Origin: Halococcus agarilyticus
GTDB taxonomy: Archaea; Halobacteriota; Halobacteria; Halobacteriales; Halococcaceae
Assembly: GCF_000334895.1 (NCBI RefSeq)
Contig: NZ_BAFM01000007.1
Coordinates: forward strand, 101,170 to 165,169
Length of the DNA: 64,000 nt
Direction of reading: 5' to 3'
The notes beneath the pieces are model-generated. The model worked only from the letters and a program-made list of their open reading frames with translations, did not search any database and had not been told where the DNA came from. Made by a program: the position numbers and the translations under genes. Shown piece by piece: positions 54,470 through 64,000 of this stretch (positions are counted from its first letter, which is position 1; each line of letters starts with the position of its first letter).

Positions 54470-57442
54470 ATGAGCACCAACGCAACACCCAAGGAGATCG
54501 GTGCGATCGACTTCGGGCTGATGAACCCGGAGGAGTACCGCGAGATGAGCGCGACGAAGATCATCACCGCCGACACCTACGACGACGACGGCTACCCCAT
54601 CGACATGGGGCTGATGGACCCACGTCTGGGAGTGATCGACCCCGGCCTCGAATGCAAGACCTGCGGCCAGCACTCGGGGTCGTGTAACGGCCACTTCGGC
54701 CACATCGAGCTCGCCGCGCCCGTGATCCACGTCGGGTTCACGAAGCTGATGCGGCGGCTGCTCCGGGGCACCTGCCGGGAGTGCTCGCGGCTCCTGCTCG
54801 ACGAACAGGAGCGCAACGAGTTCGCGAACCGGCTCCAGCGGGCACGCGAACTCGACAACGACGTGAACGACGTGACGAAGGCCGCGATCCGGCAGGCACG
54901 AAAGAAGGATCGGTGTGCGTACTGCGGCGAGGAGCAGTACGACATCCAGCACGAGAAGCCGACGACGTACTACGAGGTCCAGGACGTGCTCGCGGCGGAG
55001 TACCCCGAGCTGATCGCCGAAGCGATGCAGCCCGACGAGGAGTCGGGCGATCCCGGGAGTTCGCCCCAGCAGCTCGCCGACGAGACCGACATCGACCTCT
55101 CGCGGATCAACGAGATTCTGGGTGGGGAGTTCCGGCCGCGCGAGGCCGACCGCGAGGCGATCGAGCGCGCGCTCGACGTCGATCTCACCGAGGAGGACAT
55201 GAACAAGCTGATGCCGAGCGACATCCGGGACTGGTTCGAGGCGATCCCGGACGAAGACGTCGAAGTGCTCGGGATCGATCCCGAGCGCTCGCGCCCGGAG
55301 TGGATGGTGCTCACCGTCTTGCCCGTGCCGCCGGTCACCGCCAGGCCGTCGATCACGCTCGACAACGGCCAGCGGAGCGAGGACGACCTGACACACAAGC
55401 TGGTCGACATCATCCGGATCAACCAGCGGTTCATGGAGAACCGTGAGGCCGGCGCGCCACAGCTCATCATCGAGGACCTCTGGGAGCTGCTCCAGTACCA
55501 CGTCACGACGTTCATGGACAACGAGATCTCGGGCACGCCGCCCGCCCGTCACCGCTCGGGCCGGCCGCTCAAGACCCTCTCCCAGCGACTGAAGGGCAAA
55601 GACGGCCGGTTCCGCGGCAGCCTCTCGGGCAAGCGTGTGAACTTCTCGGCTCGTACTGTGATCTCGCCGGACCCGACCCTCAGCCTCAACGAGGTCGGCG
55701 TCCCCGAGCGGGTCGCCTCGGAGATGACCCAGACGATGAACGTCAACGAGCGCAACATCGAGGAGGCGCGCCAGTACGTTCGCAACGGCGCGGAGACCCA
55801 CCCCGGCGCGAACCGGGTCATCCGCCCCGACGGCAAGGTGATGAAGATCCTCGACCAGGCGAAAGAGGAGCTCGCAGAGCGGATCGAGCCCGGCTGGCAG
55901 GTTCAACGGCACCTCTCGGACGGCGACATCGTGATCTTCAACCGCCAGCCATCGCTCCACCGGATGAGCATCATGGCCCACGAGGTCGTGGTGATGCCGT
56001 ACAAGACGTTCCGGCTCAACACGGTGGTCTGTCCGCCGTACAACGCCGACTTCGACGGCGACGAGATGAACATGCACGCCCTCCAGAACGAGGAGGCGCG
56101 TGCGGAGGCCCGCGTGCTGATGCGTGTCCAGGAGCAGATCCTCTCGCCGCGGTTCGGCGAGAACATCATCGGCGCGATTCAGGACCACGTCTCGGGGACG
56201 TACCTCCTCACTAACGCCGACGGCGAGCCCGGCGAAGTCGAGGGGGACGACGGAGTCCCACGGTTCAACGAGACCCAGGCGCTCGACCTGCTCCGGGCGA
56301 CCGCGGTCGACGGGCTGCCCGAACACGATGGCACGGCGGACGACCGGCCGTACTGGACCGGCCGGACGATCTTCTCCGAACTCCTGCCCGGCGCACTCGA
56401 CCTCGAGTTCGGCTCGTCGGCGGGCGACACGGTCGTGATCGAGAACGGCCAGCTGATTCAGGGCACCGTCGACGAGGACGCGGTCGGCGCGTTCGGCGGC
56501 GAGATCGTCGACGCCATCGTGAAGAAACACGGCGAGACGCGCGCCCGCGTGTTCATCAACGAGGTCGCGTCGCTCGCGATGCGCGCGATCATGCACTTCG
56601 GCTTCAGTCTGGGGATCGACGACGAGTCGATCCCGGAGGCCGCCGAGACCCAGATCGACGAGAGCATCGCGAACGCCTACGAGCGGATCGACGAACTCAT
56701 CACCACCTACGAGGACGACGAGCTCGAATCGCTGCCCGGTCGAACGGTCGACGAGACCCTCGAGATGAAGATCATGCAGACGCTCGGGAAGGCCCGCGAC
56801 TCCGCCGGCGACATCGCGGAGGACCACTTCGCGGAGGACAACCCCGCGGTCATCATGGCCGAGTCGGGCGCGCGTGGCTCGATGCTCAACCTCACTCAGA
56901 TGGCGGCTTGCGTCGGTCAGCAGGCGGTCCGTGGCGAGCGGATCAATCGCGGGTACGAGGACCGCACGCTGAGTCACTACAAACCCGACGACCTCTCGGC
57001 GGAGGCCCACGGGTTCGTCGAGCACTCCTATCGCGGCGGGCTCACGCCCCGGGAGTTCTTCTTCCACGCGATGGGTGGCCGCGAGGGCCTCGTGGATACC
57101 GCAGTGCGAACCTCGAAGTCGGGCTACCTCCAGCGCCGCCTGATCAACGCGCTGTCGGAGCTCGAAACCCAGTACGACGGCACCGTCCGGGACACGAACG
57201 ACAACATCGTCCAGTTCGAGTTCGGCGAGGACGGCACCAGTCCGGTGGAGGTCTCTTCGAGCGCCGACCACGAGATCGACGTCGAGTCGATCGCGGACGA
57301 CGTCCTCGCGGCGGAGTTCGAGGACGAGGGCGAGGCGTTCATCGCCGAGCCGACGACCAACCTCTCGGAGGCCGCCGACGATCGGATGGTCGACGATCGC
57401 AACGACTCGCCGATCGAGGTGCCACAGGTGAACGATGACTGA
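54470..57442 (+). CDS. rpoA1: RNA polymerase subunit A'
   Basis: This 990-residue protein is the large catalytic subunit. The N-terminal clamp zinc site has [17 protein letters not shown] (from residue 62), and a second zinc cluster has CRECS and CAYCGEE. The absolutely conserved [10 protein letters not shown] loop (residues 525-534) carries the three Asp that hold the catalytic Mg2+. [13 protein letters not shown] and the bridge-helix region ([20 protein letters not shown]) are present. A' and A'' split at the usual place; A'' begins inside the last codons (8-base overlap at 57435). Confidence 0.98.
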   Translation: MSTNATPKEIGAIDFGLMNPEEYREMSATKIITADTYDDDGYPIDMGLMDPRLGVIDPGLECKTCGQHSGSCNGHFGHIELAAPVIHVGFTKLMRRLLRGTCRECSRLLLDEQERNEFANRLQRARELDNDVNDVTKAAIRQARKKDRCAYCGEEQYDIQHEKPTTYYEVQDVLAAEYPELIAEAMQPDEESGDPGSSPQQLADETDIDLSRINEILGGEFRPREADREAIERALDVDLTEEDMNKLMPSDIRDWFEAIPDEDVEVLGIDPERSRPEWMVLTVLPVPPVTARPSITLDNGQRSEDDLTHKLVDIIRINQRFMENREAGAPQLIIEDLWELLQYHVTTFMDNEISGTPPARHRSGRPLKTLSQRLKGKDGRFRGSLSGKRVNFSARTVISPDPTLSLNEVGVPERVASEMTQTMNVNERNIEEARQYVRNGAETHPGANRVIRPDGKVMKILDQAKEELAERIEPGWQVQRHLSDGDIVIFNRQPSLHRMSIMAHEVVVMPYKTFRLNTVVCPPYNADFDGDEMNMHALQNEEARAEARVLMRVQEQILSPRFGENIIGAIQDHVSGTYLLTNADGEPGEVEGDDGVPRFNETQALDLLRATAVDGLPEHDGTADDRPYWTGRTIFSELLPGALDLEFGSSAGDTVVIENGQLIQGTVDEDAVGAFGGEIVDAIVKKHGETRARVFINEVASLAMRAIMHFGFSLGIDDESIPEAAETQIDESIANAYERIDELITTYEDDELESLPGRTVDETLEMKIMQTLGKARDSAGDIAEDHFAEDNPAVIMAESGARGSMLNLTQMAACVGQQAVRGERINRGYEDRTLSHYKPDDLSAEAHGFVEHSYRGGLTPREFFFHAMGGREGLVDTAVRTSKSGYLQRRLINALSELETQYDGTVRDTNDNIVQFEFGEDGTSPVEVSSSADHEIDVESIADDVLAAEFEDEGEAFIAEPTTNLSEAADDRMVDDRNDSPIEVPQVNDD

Positions 57443-58631
57443 GATCACGAGCCGGATCGAGACGACGGTCGAGGGGACCGACCTCCCGAAACGACTCAAG
57501 GACGAGGTGTACGAAGCGATCGAGGCCCGCGAGGTGACGGCCGAGGAGGCCGACGAGATCGCGGGTGCGGTCGAGGAGCAGTACCTCGACAGTCGGGTCG
57601 ACCCGCTCGATCCTGTGGGTACTGTCTCGGCCCAGTCGATCGGGGAGCCAGGCACCCAGATGACGATGAACACGTTCCACTACGCGGGCGTGGCGGAGAT
57701 CGACGTCACCCAGGGGTTGCCGCGGCTGATCGAGCTCGTCGACGCGCGGAAGACGCCCGACACGCCGACGATGCACGTCTTCCTCGACGAGGAGCACGCC
57801 GCCGACCGCGAGCGCGCCCACGAGGTCGTCTGGCGGATCGAGGCGACCCGCATTCTGGCGCTCGGGGACGTCTCGACCAACGTCGCCGACATGCTCGTTC
57901 AGGTCGATCTGAACGAGCAGACCTTAGAGGAGCGGATGATCACGCCGGAGGAGGTCGCGGAGATCATCGAGGACAGTCTCGGCGTGGAGGTCATCCAGTC
58001 GGGGACCACCGTCGAGTTCGGCCCCGACCAGCCGAGCTATCGCGACCTGCTCCAGCTCGTCGAGGAGCTGCGCGAGATCGTGTTCAAGGGGATCGACGAG
58101 GTCTCGCGGGTCGTGATCCGAAAGGAGGAGACCGATCGGGGCGAGGAGTTCGTGCTCTACACCGAGGGGTCGGCGTTCGGCGACGTGCTCGAGATCGAGG
58201 GCGTCGACGCCTCCCGCAGCACCTGCAACAACATCCACGAGATCCACCGGAACCTCGGGGTCGAGGCCGCACGCGAGACCATCATCGAGGAGACGATGAA
58301 CACGCTCGAAGAGCAGGGGCTCGGCGACGTCAACATCCGCCACCTCATGCTGGTCGCGGACATCATGACCGCCGAGGGCACGATCGAGTCGATCGGCCGC
58401 CACGGCATCTCGGGCTCGAAGGACTCGGTGCTCGCCCGTGCCGCCTTCGAGGTCACGGTCAACCATCTGCTCGACGCGGCGGTCCACGGCGAGATCGACG
58501 ACCTCAACGGCGTGACCGAGAACGTCATCGTCGGCAAGCCGATCAAGCTCGGCACCGGCGACGTCAACCTCCGGATGGGCGGCACGAGCGGGGCGGCCGG
58601 CGGCGCGGACGACGAGACTCGCGCGGACTGA
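57435..58631 (+). CDS. rpoA2: RNA polymerase subunit A''
   Basis: This 398-residue protein is the C-terminal portion of the split A subunit (cleft, jaw and trigger loop). The trigger-loop segment [20 protein letters not shown] with [20 protein letters not shown] is intact. The end has [20 protein letters not shown] and a low-complexity Gly/Ala tail. It overlaps rpoA1 by 8 bases and is followed by nusA one base after its stop. Confidence 0.97.
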   Translation: MTEITSRIETTVEGTDLPKRLKDEVYEAIEAREVTAEEADEIAGAVEEQYLDSRVDPLDPVGTVSAQSIGEPGTQMTMNTFHYAGVAEIDVTQGLPRLIELVDARKTPDTPTMHVFLDEEHAADRERAHEVVWRIEATRILALGDVSTNVADMLVQVDLNEQTLEERMITPEEVAEIIEDSLGVEVIQSGTTVEFGPDQPSYRDLLQLVEELREIVFKGIDEVSRVVIRKEETDRGEEFVLYTEGSAFGDVLEIEGVDASRSTCNNIHEIHRNLGVEAARETIIEETMNTLEEQGLGDVNIRHLMLVADIMTAEGTIESIGRHGISGSKDSVLARAAFEVTVNHLLDAAVHGEIDDLNGVTENVIVGKPIKLGTGDVNLRMGGTSGAAGGADDETRAD

Positions 58632-58632
58632 G

Positions 58633-59058
58633 ATGCGCGTGACGCTCTCGGACGCGGCGCGCCGACACATCGCGCTGTTCGAGGACGTCACGGGCGCGCC
58701 CGCCGTCGACTGTCTGTTCGACGACGCGAACGACCGGGTCTGCTTTCTGGTGGCCGCCGGCGAGATGGCCGACGCGATCGGTCCCGACGGCCGAACGGTC
58801 GAAAAGGTCGAGGAGCGCCTCGATCGGTCCGTCACCCTCGTCGAGAACGCCGATACACCCGAGGCGTTCGTCGCCAACGCGCTCGCGCCCGCCGCGGTCT
58901 ACAACGTCACGATCAGCGAGAACCGGGATACCGTGGCCTATGCGGAGGTCGACCGGGCCGACCGGGGCGCGGCGATCGGCACGGACGGCCGGCGGATCGA
59001 GACCGCGCGGCGGCTGGCGAAGCGCCACTTCGATATCGACGACATCGAACTCGCGTAG
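58633..59058 (+). CDS. nusA: Archaeal NusA-like KH-domain protein
   Basis: This 141-residue protein comprises two KH RNA-binding domains only, as in archaeal NusA. KH motifs are EMADAIGPDGRTVEKVEERL (GPDG loop) and DRGAAIGTDGRRIETARRLA (GTDG loop). Archaeal NusA lacks the bacterial polymerase-binding N-terminal domain; the role in termination or antitermination is inferred. It is the last gene of the polymerase operon. Confidence 0.95.
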   Translation: MRVTLSDAARRHIALFEDVTGAPAVDCLFDDANDRVCFLVAAGEMADAIGPDGRTVEKVEERLDRSVTLVENADTPEAFVANALAPAAVYNVTISENRDTVAYAEVDRADRGAAIGTDGRRIETARRLAKRHFDIDDIELA

Positions 59059-59403
59059 CGTTCTCGTGGAGAGAGACCGAAAGCGGTGAACAGTTTGGAG
59101 GATGGGAGAGGAGAGAACGAGAGCAGAACCGCGACTGCCGGTGCAAATGAGAGACCGCCACCGCTCCGCAAACCACACCGCCCCGCAACGGCCACACGCC
59201 TCCCCAGCCGATTCCTTCGTTCCGCTCGCTGCGCTCGCGTCGCTCAGTCATCCCTCGCACGAGCGGGCGCGCTCCTGCACCGCAGCGCGCCCGCCGCGCG
59301 CCAACCAAACCCAAAATCCACACCGACAAGCGCGCCGCGTCGACACGGCCATTCGAACCCCGAAAAGGGAGGCTTAAGTGTGCCCGTCGGATAATCGACC
59401 CAT
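59059..59403. other. Intergenic region between nusA and rps12
   Basis: About 345 bases contain no gene. The right end holds the rps12 promoter. The middle is rich in GCTCGCT-type self-complementary words (59220-59280). Confidence 0.5.
59372..59379 (+). promoter_or_regulatory. TATA element for rps12-rps7
   Basis: GCTTAAGT is centred 28 bases before ATG 59404, indicating a separate, leaderless promoter for the ribosomal protein genes. Confidence 0.55.
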
Positions 59404-59832
59404 ATGGCCAACGGCAAGTACGCGGCGCGGAAACTCAAGAAGGACCGCCAGAGCCACCGGTGGTCCGACTCGGAGTACGCCCGGCGGGAGCGCGGGCTGC
59501 GCGAGCAGTCGGACCCGCTCGAAGGCGCTCCGCAAGGACGTGGCATCGTGCTCGAAAAGGTCGGCATCGAGGCCAAGCAGCCGAACTCCGCGATCCGAAA
59601 GTGTGTCCGGGTTCAGCTCATCAAAAACGGCAAGCAGGTCTCGGCGTTCTGTCCCGGCGATGGCGCAATTTCGTTCATCGACGAGCACGACGAGGTCACG
59701 ATCGCGGGCATCGGCGGCGCGAAGGGCCGCGCGATGGGCGACATCTCGGGCGTGAACTACAAAGTCGAGAAGGTCAACGGCGTGAGCCTGATCGAACTCG
59801 TCCGCGGGAACGCGGAGAAGCCGGTGCGATAA
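59404..59832 (+). CDS. rps12: 30S ribosomal protein S12 (uS12)
   Basis: This 142-residue ribosomal decoding-centre protein starts [20 protein letters not shown] and contains the loops [20 protein letters not shown] and [20 protein letters not shown], typical of archaeal S12. Its stop and the start of rps7 share a base (TAATG), so the pair is translationally coupled. Confidence 0.98.
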   Translation: MANGKYAARKLKKDRQSHRWSDSEYARRERGLREQSDPLEGAPQGRGIVLEKVGIEAKQPNSAIRKCVRVQLIKNGKQVSAFCPGDGAISFIDEHDEVTIAGIGGAKGRAMGDISGVNYKVEKVNGVSLIELVRGNAEKPVR

Positions 59833-60452
59833 TGTCCGCCGAAGAGGACGCCCCCGAGCCGGAGAAACCCGCCGGGACCGACGAGGAGAGCGAAACCGAC
59901 GCACAGCTGTTCGAACGCTGGGCAGTCACGGGCTTCGAGTACAACGACCCCTCGACCAAGCGCTACATCACGGTCACCCCCGTGGAGCACACGATGGGTC
60001 GCCACGCCGGCAAGCAGTTCCAGAAGAGCGAGGTCTCGATCGTCGAGCGACTCATCAACCGGCTGATGCAGACCGACTCGAACACCGGCAAGAAACAGCA
60101 GGCCACCCGGATCGTCCGGCAGGCGTTCGAGGAGGTCCACGACCGGACCGACGAGAACCCGATTCAAGTACTGGTTACCGCGGTCGAGAACGCCGCCCCG
60201 CGCGAGGAGACCGTCCGCCTGAAGTACGGCGGGATCTCGGTTCCTCAAGCTGTGGACGTCGCCCCCCAGCGCCGGGTCGACCAGGCGCTCAAGTTCCTCG
60301 CCGAGGGCGCGTACAACGCGTCGTTCAAGTCGCCGACCGACGCCCACGAGGCGCTCGCCGACCAGCTCACCGGCGCGGCGAACTACGACGTCCAGACGTA
60401 CGCGATCAACCAGAAAGAGGAGAACGAGCGCGTCGCGGCCGCCGCTCGCTGA
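59832..60452 (+). CDS. rps7: 30S ribosomal protein S7 (uS7)
   Basis: This 206-residue small-subunit head protein binds 16S rRNA. After an acidic haloarchaeal N-terminal extension it has FEYNDPSTKRYITVTPVEHT, IVERLINRLMQTDSNTGKKQ, NPIQVLVTAVENAAPREETV and QAVDVAPQRRVDQALKFLAE, the conserved core. ATG 59832 overlaps the rps12 stop. Confidence 0.98.
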   Translation: MSAEEDAPEPEKPAGTDEESETDAQLFERWAVTGFEYNDPSTKRYITVTPVEHTMGRHAGKQFQKSEVSIVERLINRLMQTDSNTGKKQQATRIVRQAFEEVHDRTDENPIQVLVTAVENAAPREETVRLKYGGISVPQAVDVAPQRRVDQALKFLAEGAYNASFKSPTDAHEALADQLTGAANYDVQTYAINQKEENERVAAAAR

Positions 60453-60540
60453 TTCGGTCGAATCGGTTTTCGGTTCGATCGTCGGGTTTCCGTCCTCCCT
60501 GTTTTCGGCCGCCGAGCAGTCGTGACGAGCAGCGGCGGCC

Positions 60541-61290
60541 TCAGTCGGCGGCGTAGTCGGTCCGAGTCGCGTACTCGCGGGTCGCCTCGACCAGCGCCCG
60601 TCGGTACTCGCCCTCATCGGGATCGGCCCCGAGGTCCCGAAATCGGCGCTTGAACGCCGCGAGCTCGATCCCGGCGGCGTCGTTCGCGGCGGCGTGGGCG
60701 AGATCGTACAGCCGGTGATCGTCGTCGATGCAGTCGTGGCGTTCTAAGAGTGCGAGCGCGAACGCCGCGTTGACCGCGGTGATCTCGGGGTCGGCTGCTG
60801 GCGTCAGCCTGGTCCACGACGGCGGATCGACGGGCCGATCGGCGAGCGCGGCCGCGAGGCTCGATTCGAGGAACGCCACCAGGCGATCGGCGGGAGCCAC
60901 AGTAAGGGTAATGTCGTCGGCGTAGATGTCCTTCATGTGGTTCGCGATCTGATAGCAGTGTGAGAGCGTCCGCTGTTCGACCGAGTGGCCCGCCAAGGCG
61001 AGGTAGAGCGCCTCCCGCGTCGACTGGACGTGTGAGGGGTGGTCGGTCTCGTGGCGACGCATGTGGGAGTACTCGTGGAGCGCGAGCGGGCGCGCCATCG
61101 CGGAGTTCGCCGCCTGGCGGGAGATGTTCAGGACGTGATGGTCGTCGTAGTGGGCGGTCCACGTCCGCGAGTCGGGGTTGTCGCGAACGTGGATGTCGAC
61201 CGGGAGGGCGAGATCGTGTTCGGTCGTGAAGAGGTCGCGCGCGCCGAGGAACGGTTCGGTCGGGCCGGCTGACTGCACGCGGACATCCAT
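60541..61290 (-). CDS. DUF5781-like protein with zincin motif
   Basis: This 249-residue protein has the metalloprotease-type motif HEYSH (residues 72-76) within ALHEYSHMRRHETDHPSHVQ. The rest is mostly helical (EQRTLSHCYQIANHMKDIYA, LVAFLESSLAAALADRP, RRALVEATREYATRTDY). The position on the opposite strand between rps7 and the elongation factor gene fits the haloarchaeal DUF5781 family, which I recall from this neighbourhood. Whether it is an active peptidase is unknown. ATG 61290 is used; alternatives upstream are weak. Confidence 0.72.
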   Translation of the reverse strand: MDVRVQSAGPTEPFLGARDLFTTEHDLALPVDIHVRDNPDSRTWTAHYDDHHVLNISRQAANSAMARPLALHEYSHMRRHETDHPSHVQSTREALYLALAGHSVEQRTLSHCYQIANHMKDIYADDITLTVAPADRLVAFLESSLAAALADRPVDPPSWTRLTPAADPEITAVNAAFALALLERHDCIDDDHRLYDLAHAAANDAAGIELAAFKRRFRDLGADPDEGEYRRALVEATREYATRTDYAAD

Positions 61291-61752
61291 GTGTACTCAT
61301 CACAGGCCGGTGCGGGTATGACTCTTGTGCCGGCGAGCATGGTAGTGGTAACTTAGCGATTCCGCGGAGACGGAGGACGTAACCGGCTTGAAAGCCCCGG
61401 CGCTCTCGACTCCCGCGGCTCGCTGCGGTCCTCGGCCTGCGGCCTGCGGCCTGCGGTCCTTACTTCGCCGGGGTTCGTCGAGAGCGTCGCCCCTTTCAGT
61501 CCCGCCCGTGGCGGTTGCTTGGCCAGTCGTTGCCTAAGTTAACGGTGCCGCGAGCATCACAGCCACGCGCTCCAGTGGCAGTACCGGTGTGTCACTTCCT
61601 CATCTTTCGAACTCCGCGCTCACTCGCTTCGCTCGTTCACGCGAAACACCGTCGTTCCACTCGCGTTGCTCGTTCCACGACGAGCTTCCGCCTCGCTGTC
61701 GCTCGGCGGAAACAGCACCCTTTTGACCCTGCTTCCGGTACGAATCGACATA
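61291..61752. other. Intergenic region before the EF-2 gene
   Basis: About 460 bases contain no gene. A tandem of GGCCTGC words lies at 61435-61457 and a TATA-like CCTAAGTTAAC at 61533-61543. A closer CACCCTTTTGAC (about 61717-61728) is centred about 30 bases before ATG 61753 and is the better candidate for a near-leaderless EF-2 mRNA. Confidence 0.45.
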
Positions 61753-63936
61753 ATGGGCCGACGCAAGAAGATCGTACAGGAGTGCGAGCGGCTGATGGAC
61801 AACCCGGAGAACATCCGGAACATCGCGATCGCCGCGCACATCGATCACGGCAAGACGACGCTGACGGACAACCTGCTCGCCGGCGCGGGCATGATCTCCG
61901 AGGACCTCGCGGGCGAGCAGCTCGCGATGGACACCGAGGAGGACGAGCAGGAACGCGGGATCACCATCGACGCGGCGAACGTCTCGATGACCCACGAGTA
62001 CCAGGACACCAACCACCTCGTGAACCTCATCGACACGCCGGGCCACGTCGACTTCGGCGGCGACGTCACCCGGGCGATGCGTGCGGTCGACGGCGCGCTG
62101 GTGGTCGTCGACGCGGTCGAGGGCACGATGCCCCAGACCGAGACCGTGCTGCGCCAGGCGCTGCGCGAGAACGTCAAGCCGGCCCTCTTCATCAACAAGG
62201 TCGATCGCCTGATCAACGAGCTCCAGGAGGGCCCCGAGGAGATGCAAGAACGCCTCCAGGCCGTGATCGGCGACGTCAACGAGTTGATCCGGGGGATGGA
62301 CGAGGAGCGCTACGAGGACGGCTGGAAGGTCTCGGTCCAGGACGGCACCGTGGCCTTCGGCTCGGCGCTCTACAACTGGGCGACCAGCCTGCCCCAGATG
62401 CAGGCCACCGGGATCGACTTCGGCGACATCATCGACTACAACCGCAACGACGAGATCGACGAGCTCCGCAAGCACTCGCCGCTCTCGAACGTCGTGCTCG
62501 ACATGGTGGCCGAACACTTCCCGAACCCCGTGAAGGCCCAGCCAGAACGGGTTCCCACCGTGTGGCGTGGCGACGACACGACCGATCTCGCCGAGGGGAT
62601 GCGCCTCGTCGACGACGAAGGCGAGGTCGTGTTCATGGTGACCGATATCGGGATGGACCCCCACGCCGGCGAGATCGCCTCCGGGAGGCTGTTTTCGGGT
62701 ACTCTGGAACGCGGCCAGGACCTCTACGTCTCCGGGACGGCCGGCACGAACCGCATCCAGTCGGTCGGGATCTTCATGGGCGGCGAGCGCGAGGAGGTCG
62801 AGCGCGTTCCCGCCGGGAACATCGCCGCCGTCACCGGACTCCGTGACGCGATCGCGGGCTCGACGGTATCGAGCGTGGAGATGACGCCGTTCGAGTCGAT
62901 CGAGCACATCTCCGAGCCCGTCATCACGAAATCCGTCGAGGCTCAGAGCATGGACGACCTCCCGAAGCTGATCGAGACGCTCCAGCAGGTCTCGAAGGAG
63001 GATCCCACCATCCGGATCGAGATCAACGAGGACACCGGCGAGCACCTCATCTCGGGCCAGGGCGAGCTCCACCTCGAAGTCATCACCCAGCGCATCGAGC
63101 GCAACCAGGGCATCCCGGTCACCACCGGTGAGCCGATCGTGGTCTTCCGCGAGGCCGTCCAGCAGCCCTCCGACATGGTCGAGGGTCAGTCGCCGAACCG
63201 TCACAACCGCTTTTACCTCACCGTCGAACCCCTCCCGCAGGACGTGGTCGAGGTCATCCAGCGCGGCGAGGCGTCGATGGACATGCCCGAGCAGGAACGC
63301 CGCGAGGCGCTCCAAGAGGCGGGGATGGACAAGGACACCTCCCAAGACGTCGAGACCATCCACGGCACGAACGTCCTGATCGACGACACGAAGGGGATCC
63401 AGCACCTGAACGAGACGATGGAGCTCGTCGTCGAGGGCTGGGAGGAGGCGCTCGACGACGGTCCCCTCGCTGCGGAGCCAGTCCAGGGAACCCTCATCCG
63501 GCTCGACGACGCCCGGCTCCACGAGGACGCCATCCACCGTGGGCCCGCCCAGGTCATCCCCGCCGTCCGCCAGGCGGTCCACCGCGCGCTGATCGACGGT
63601 CGGATCTCGATGCTCGAACCCATCCAGAACGTCCGGATCGACGTCCCAAGCGAGCACATGGGTCCCGCCTCGGGCGAGATCCAGGGTCGCCGTGGCCAGG
63701 TCGACGACATGTACCAGGAGGGTGACCTCATGGTGGTCGAGGGCGTCGCGCCGGTCGAGGAGATGATCGGCTTTGCGAGCGACATCCGTTCGGCGACCGA
63801 GGGCCGCGCCTCGTGGAACACCGAGAACGCCGGCTTCCAGGTGATGGCCGACAACCTCCAGCCCGAGACGATCAAGCAGATCCGCGAGCGCAAGGGGATG
63901 AAGCTCGAACTCCCCGCTGGTGTGGACTACTTTTAG
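61753..63936 (+). CDS. fusA: Translation elongation factor 2
   Basis: This 727-residue GTPase moves tRNA and mRNA through the ribosome. The G-domain has G1 [19 protein letters not shown] (switch I), G3 [12 protein letters not shown] and G4 NKVD. Domain II and III segments ([10 protein letters not shown]) follow, then domain IV with the diphthamide loop, in which His595 ([12 protein letters not shown]) is the expected modified residue. The C-terminal [16 protein letters not shown] segment is conserved. Length is normal. The start at ATG 61753 gives the standard [20 protein letters not shown] beginning. Confidence 0.98.
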   Translation: MGRRKKIVQECERLMDNPENIRNIAIAAHIDHGKTTLTDNLLAGAGMISEDLAGEQLAMDTEEDEQERGITIDAANVSMTHEYQDTNHLVNLIDTPGHVDFGGDVTRAMRAVDGALVVVDAVEGTMPQTETVLRQALRENVKPALFINKVDRLINELQEGPEEMQERLQAVIGDVNELIRGMDEERYEDGWKVSVQDGTVAFGSALYNWATSLPQMQATGIDFGDIIDYNRNDEIDELRKHSPLSNVVLDMVAEHFPNPVKAQPERVPTVWRGDDTTDLAEGMRLVDDEGEVVFMVTDIGMDPHAGEIASGRLFSGTLERGQDLYVSGTAGTNRIQSVGIFMGGEREEVERVPAGNIAAVTGLRDAIAGSTVSSVEMTPFESIEHISEPVITKSVEAQSMDDLPKLIETLQQVSKEDPTIRIEINEDTGEHLISGQGELHLEVITQRIERNQGIPVTTGEPIVVFREAVQQPSDMVEGQSPNRHNRFYLTVEPLPQDVVEVIQRGEASMDMPEQERREALQEAGMDKDTSQDVETIHGTNVLIDDTKGIQHLNETMELVVEGWEEALDDGPLAAEPVQGTLIRLDDARLHEDAIHRGPAQVIPAVRQAVHRALIDGRISMLEPIQNVRIDVPSEHMGPASGEIQGRRGQVDDMYQEGDLMVVEGVAPVEEMIGFASDIRSATEGRASWNTENAGFQVMADNLQPETIKQIRERKGMKLELPAGVDYF

Positions 63937-63944
63937 ACACCCAC

Positions 63945-63951
63945 TTTTTTT
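63945..63951 (+). terminator. T-run terminator after the EF-2 gene
   Basis: Seven consecutive T residues lie 9-15 bases after the stop codon, the usual archaeal intrinsic termination signal. Confidence 0.6.
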
Positions 63952-64000
63952 ACTTCGTCGGGTGCGCTCGCTTCGCTCGCCCACCACTCTCTGCTCCGGG

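Noticed and set aside
54446..57673. A 1075-codon minus-strand frame
   Set aside because: It lies antisense to rpoA1, which is certain; such frames arise from GC-rich third positions.
61600..63987. A 795-codon minus-strand frame
   Set aside because: It is antisense to the EF-2 gene and has shadow-type composition (His/Asp/Arg/Val-rich).

Overview
The window is chromosomal DNA of a haloarchaeon (class Halobacteria). The signs are high GC, very acidic predicted proteins, and an RNA polymerase B subunit split into B'' and B'. Other signs are twin-arginine secretion signals and AT-rich TATA elements centred about 26-28 bases before many start codons, which implies mostly leaderless mRNAs. Several genes belong to families known mainly from haloarchaea (HVO_0476-type zinc finger, RNA polymerase 'epsilon', DUF5781, the MoxR-DUF4129-DUF58-DUF7519 set). 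The surface polysaccharide-type content would fit a Halococcus-like organism, but the genus is inferred, not shown.

Layout. 1-640: a tRNA-like fragment, two micro-genes, tRNA-Phe, and a detached copy of the tRNA-Phe 3' end. 1.55-6.0 kb: a compact MoxR ATPase operon with membrane partners (probable envelope or protein-complex maturation). 6.3-18.1 kb: a patchy accessory region with a Gfo/Idh/MocA dehydrogenase, an ABC exporter, a MarR-like regulator, a clan GH-A-like hydrolase, a phytanoyl-CoA dioxygenase-like oxygenase and two type I sulfatases. It is littered with decayed fragments (ThuA-like, MocA-like, luciferase-like) and long non-coding gaps. 18.8-31.8 kb: a lipoprotein with repeated beta modules, an alpha/beta hydrolase, a ParB-like protein, RNA polymerase epsilon, a thiamine-type ABC importer operon, a MATE exporter, a CBS protein, an AbrB-PIN toxin-antitoxin pair, a gene-less multi-hairpin element and a glutathionyl-hydroquinone reductase-like enzyme.

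31.8-44 kb is mostly housekeeping or small metabolism: ribosomal protein L10e, a RimK-like ATP-grasp enzyme, Hsp20, type II GAPDH, an M29 aminopeptidase, a DehI-like protein, a cupin-zinc ribbon protein, the HVO_0476 zinc finger and Pcm. It is followed by an unusual run of BNR-propeller protein, formyltransferase-like enzyme, Pcm-like paralog and an asparagine-synthetase-like enzyme lacking the glutaminase cysteine. 44-50.3 kb holds two paralogous Tat-exported right-handed beta-helix surface proteins. The first carries six exact-length 85-residue repeats; the second has a long Ser/Asp-rich stalk. The same small repeat module appears in the lipoprotein at 18.8 kb.

50.5-64 kb is the conserved core information-processing locus: tRNA-Asp, rpoH-rpoB2-rpoB1-rpoA1-rpoA2-nusA, rps12-rps7, a zincin-like DUF5781 gene on the opposite strand, and elongation factor 2. 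The most interesting material is the shared surface-repeat module family, the formyltransferase/AsnB-like/propeller run, the sulfatase region with its gene remnants, and the orphan hairpin element beside the toxin-antitoxin pair.
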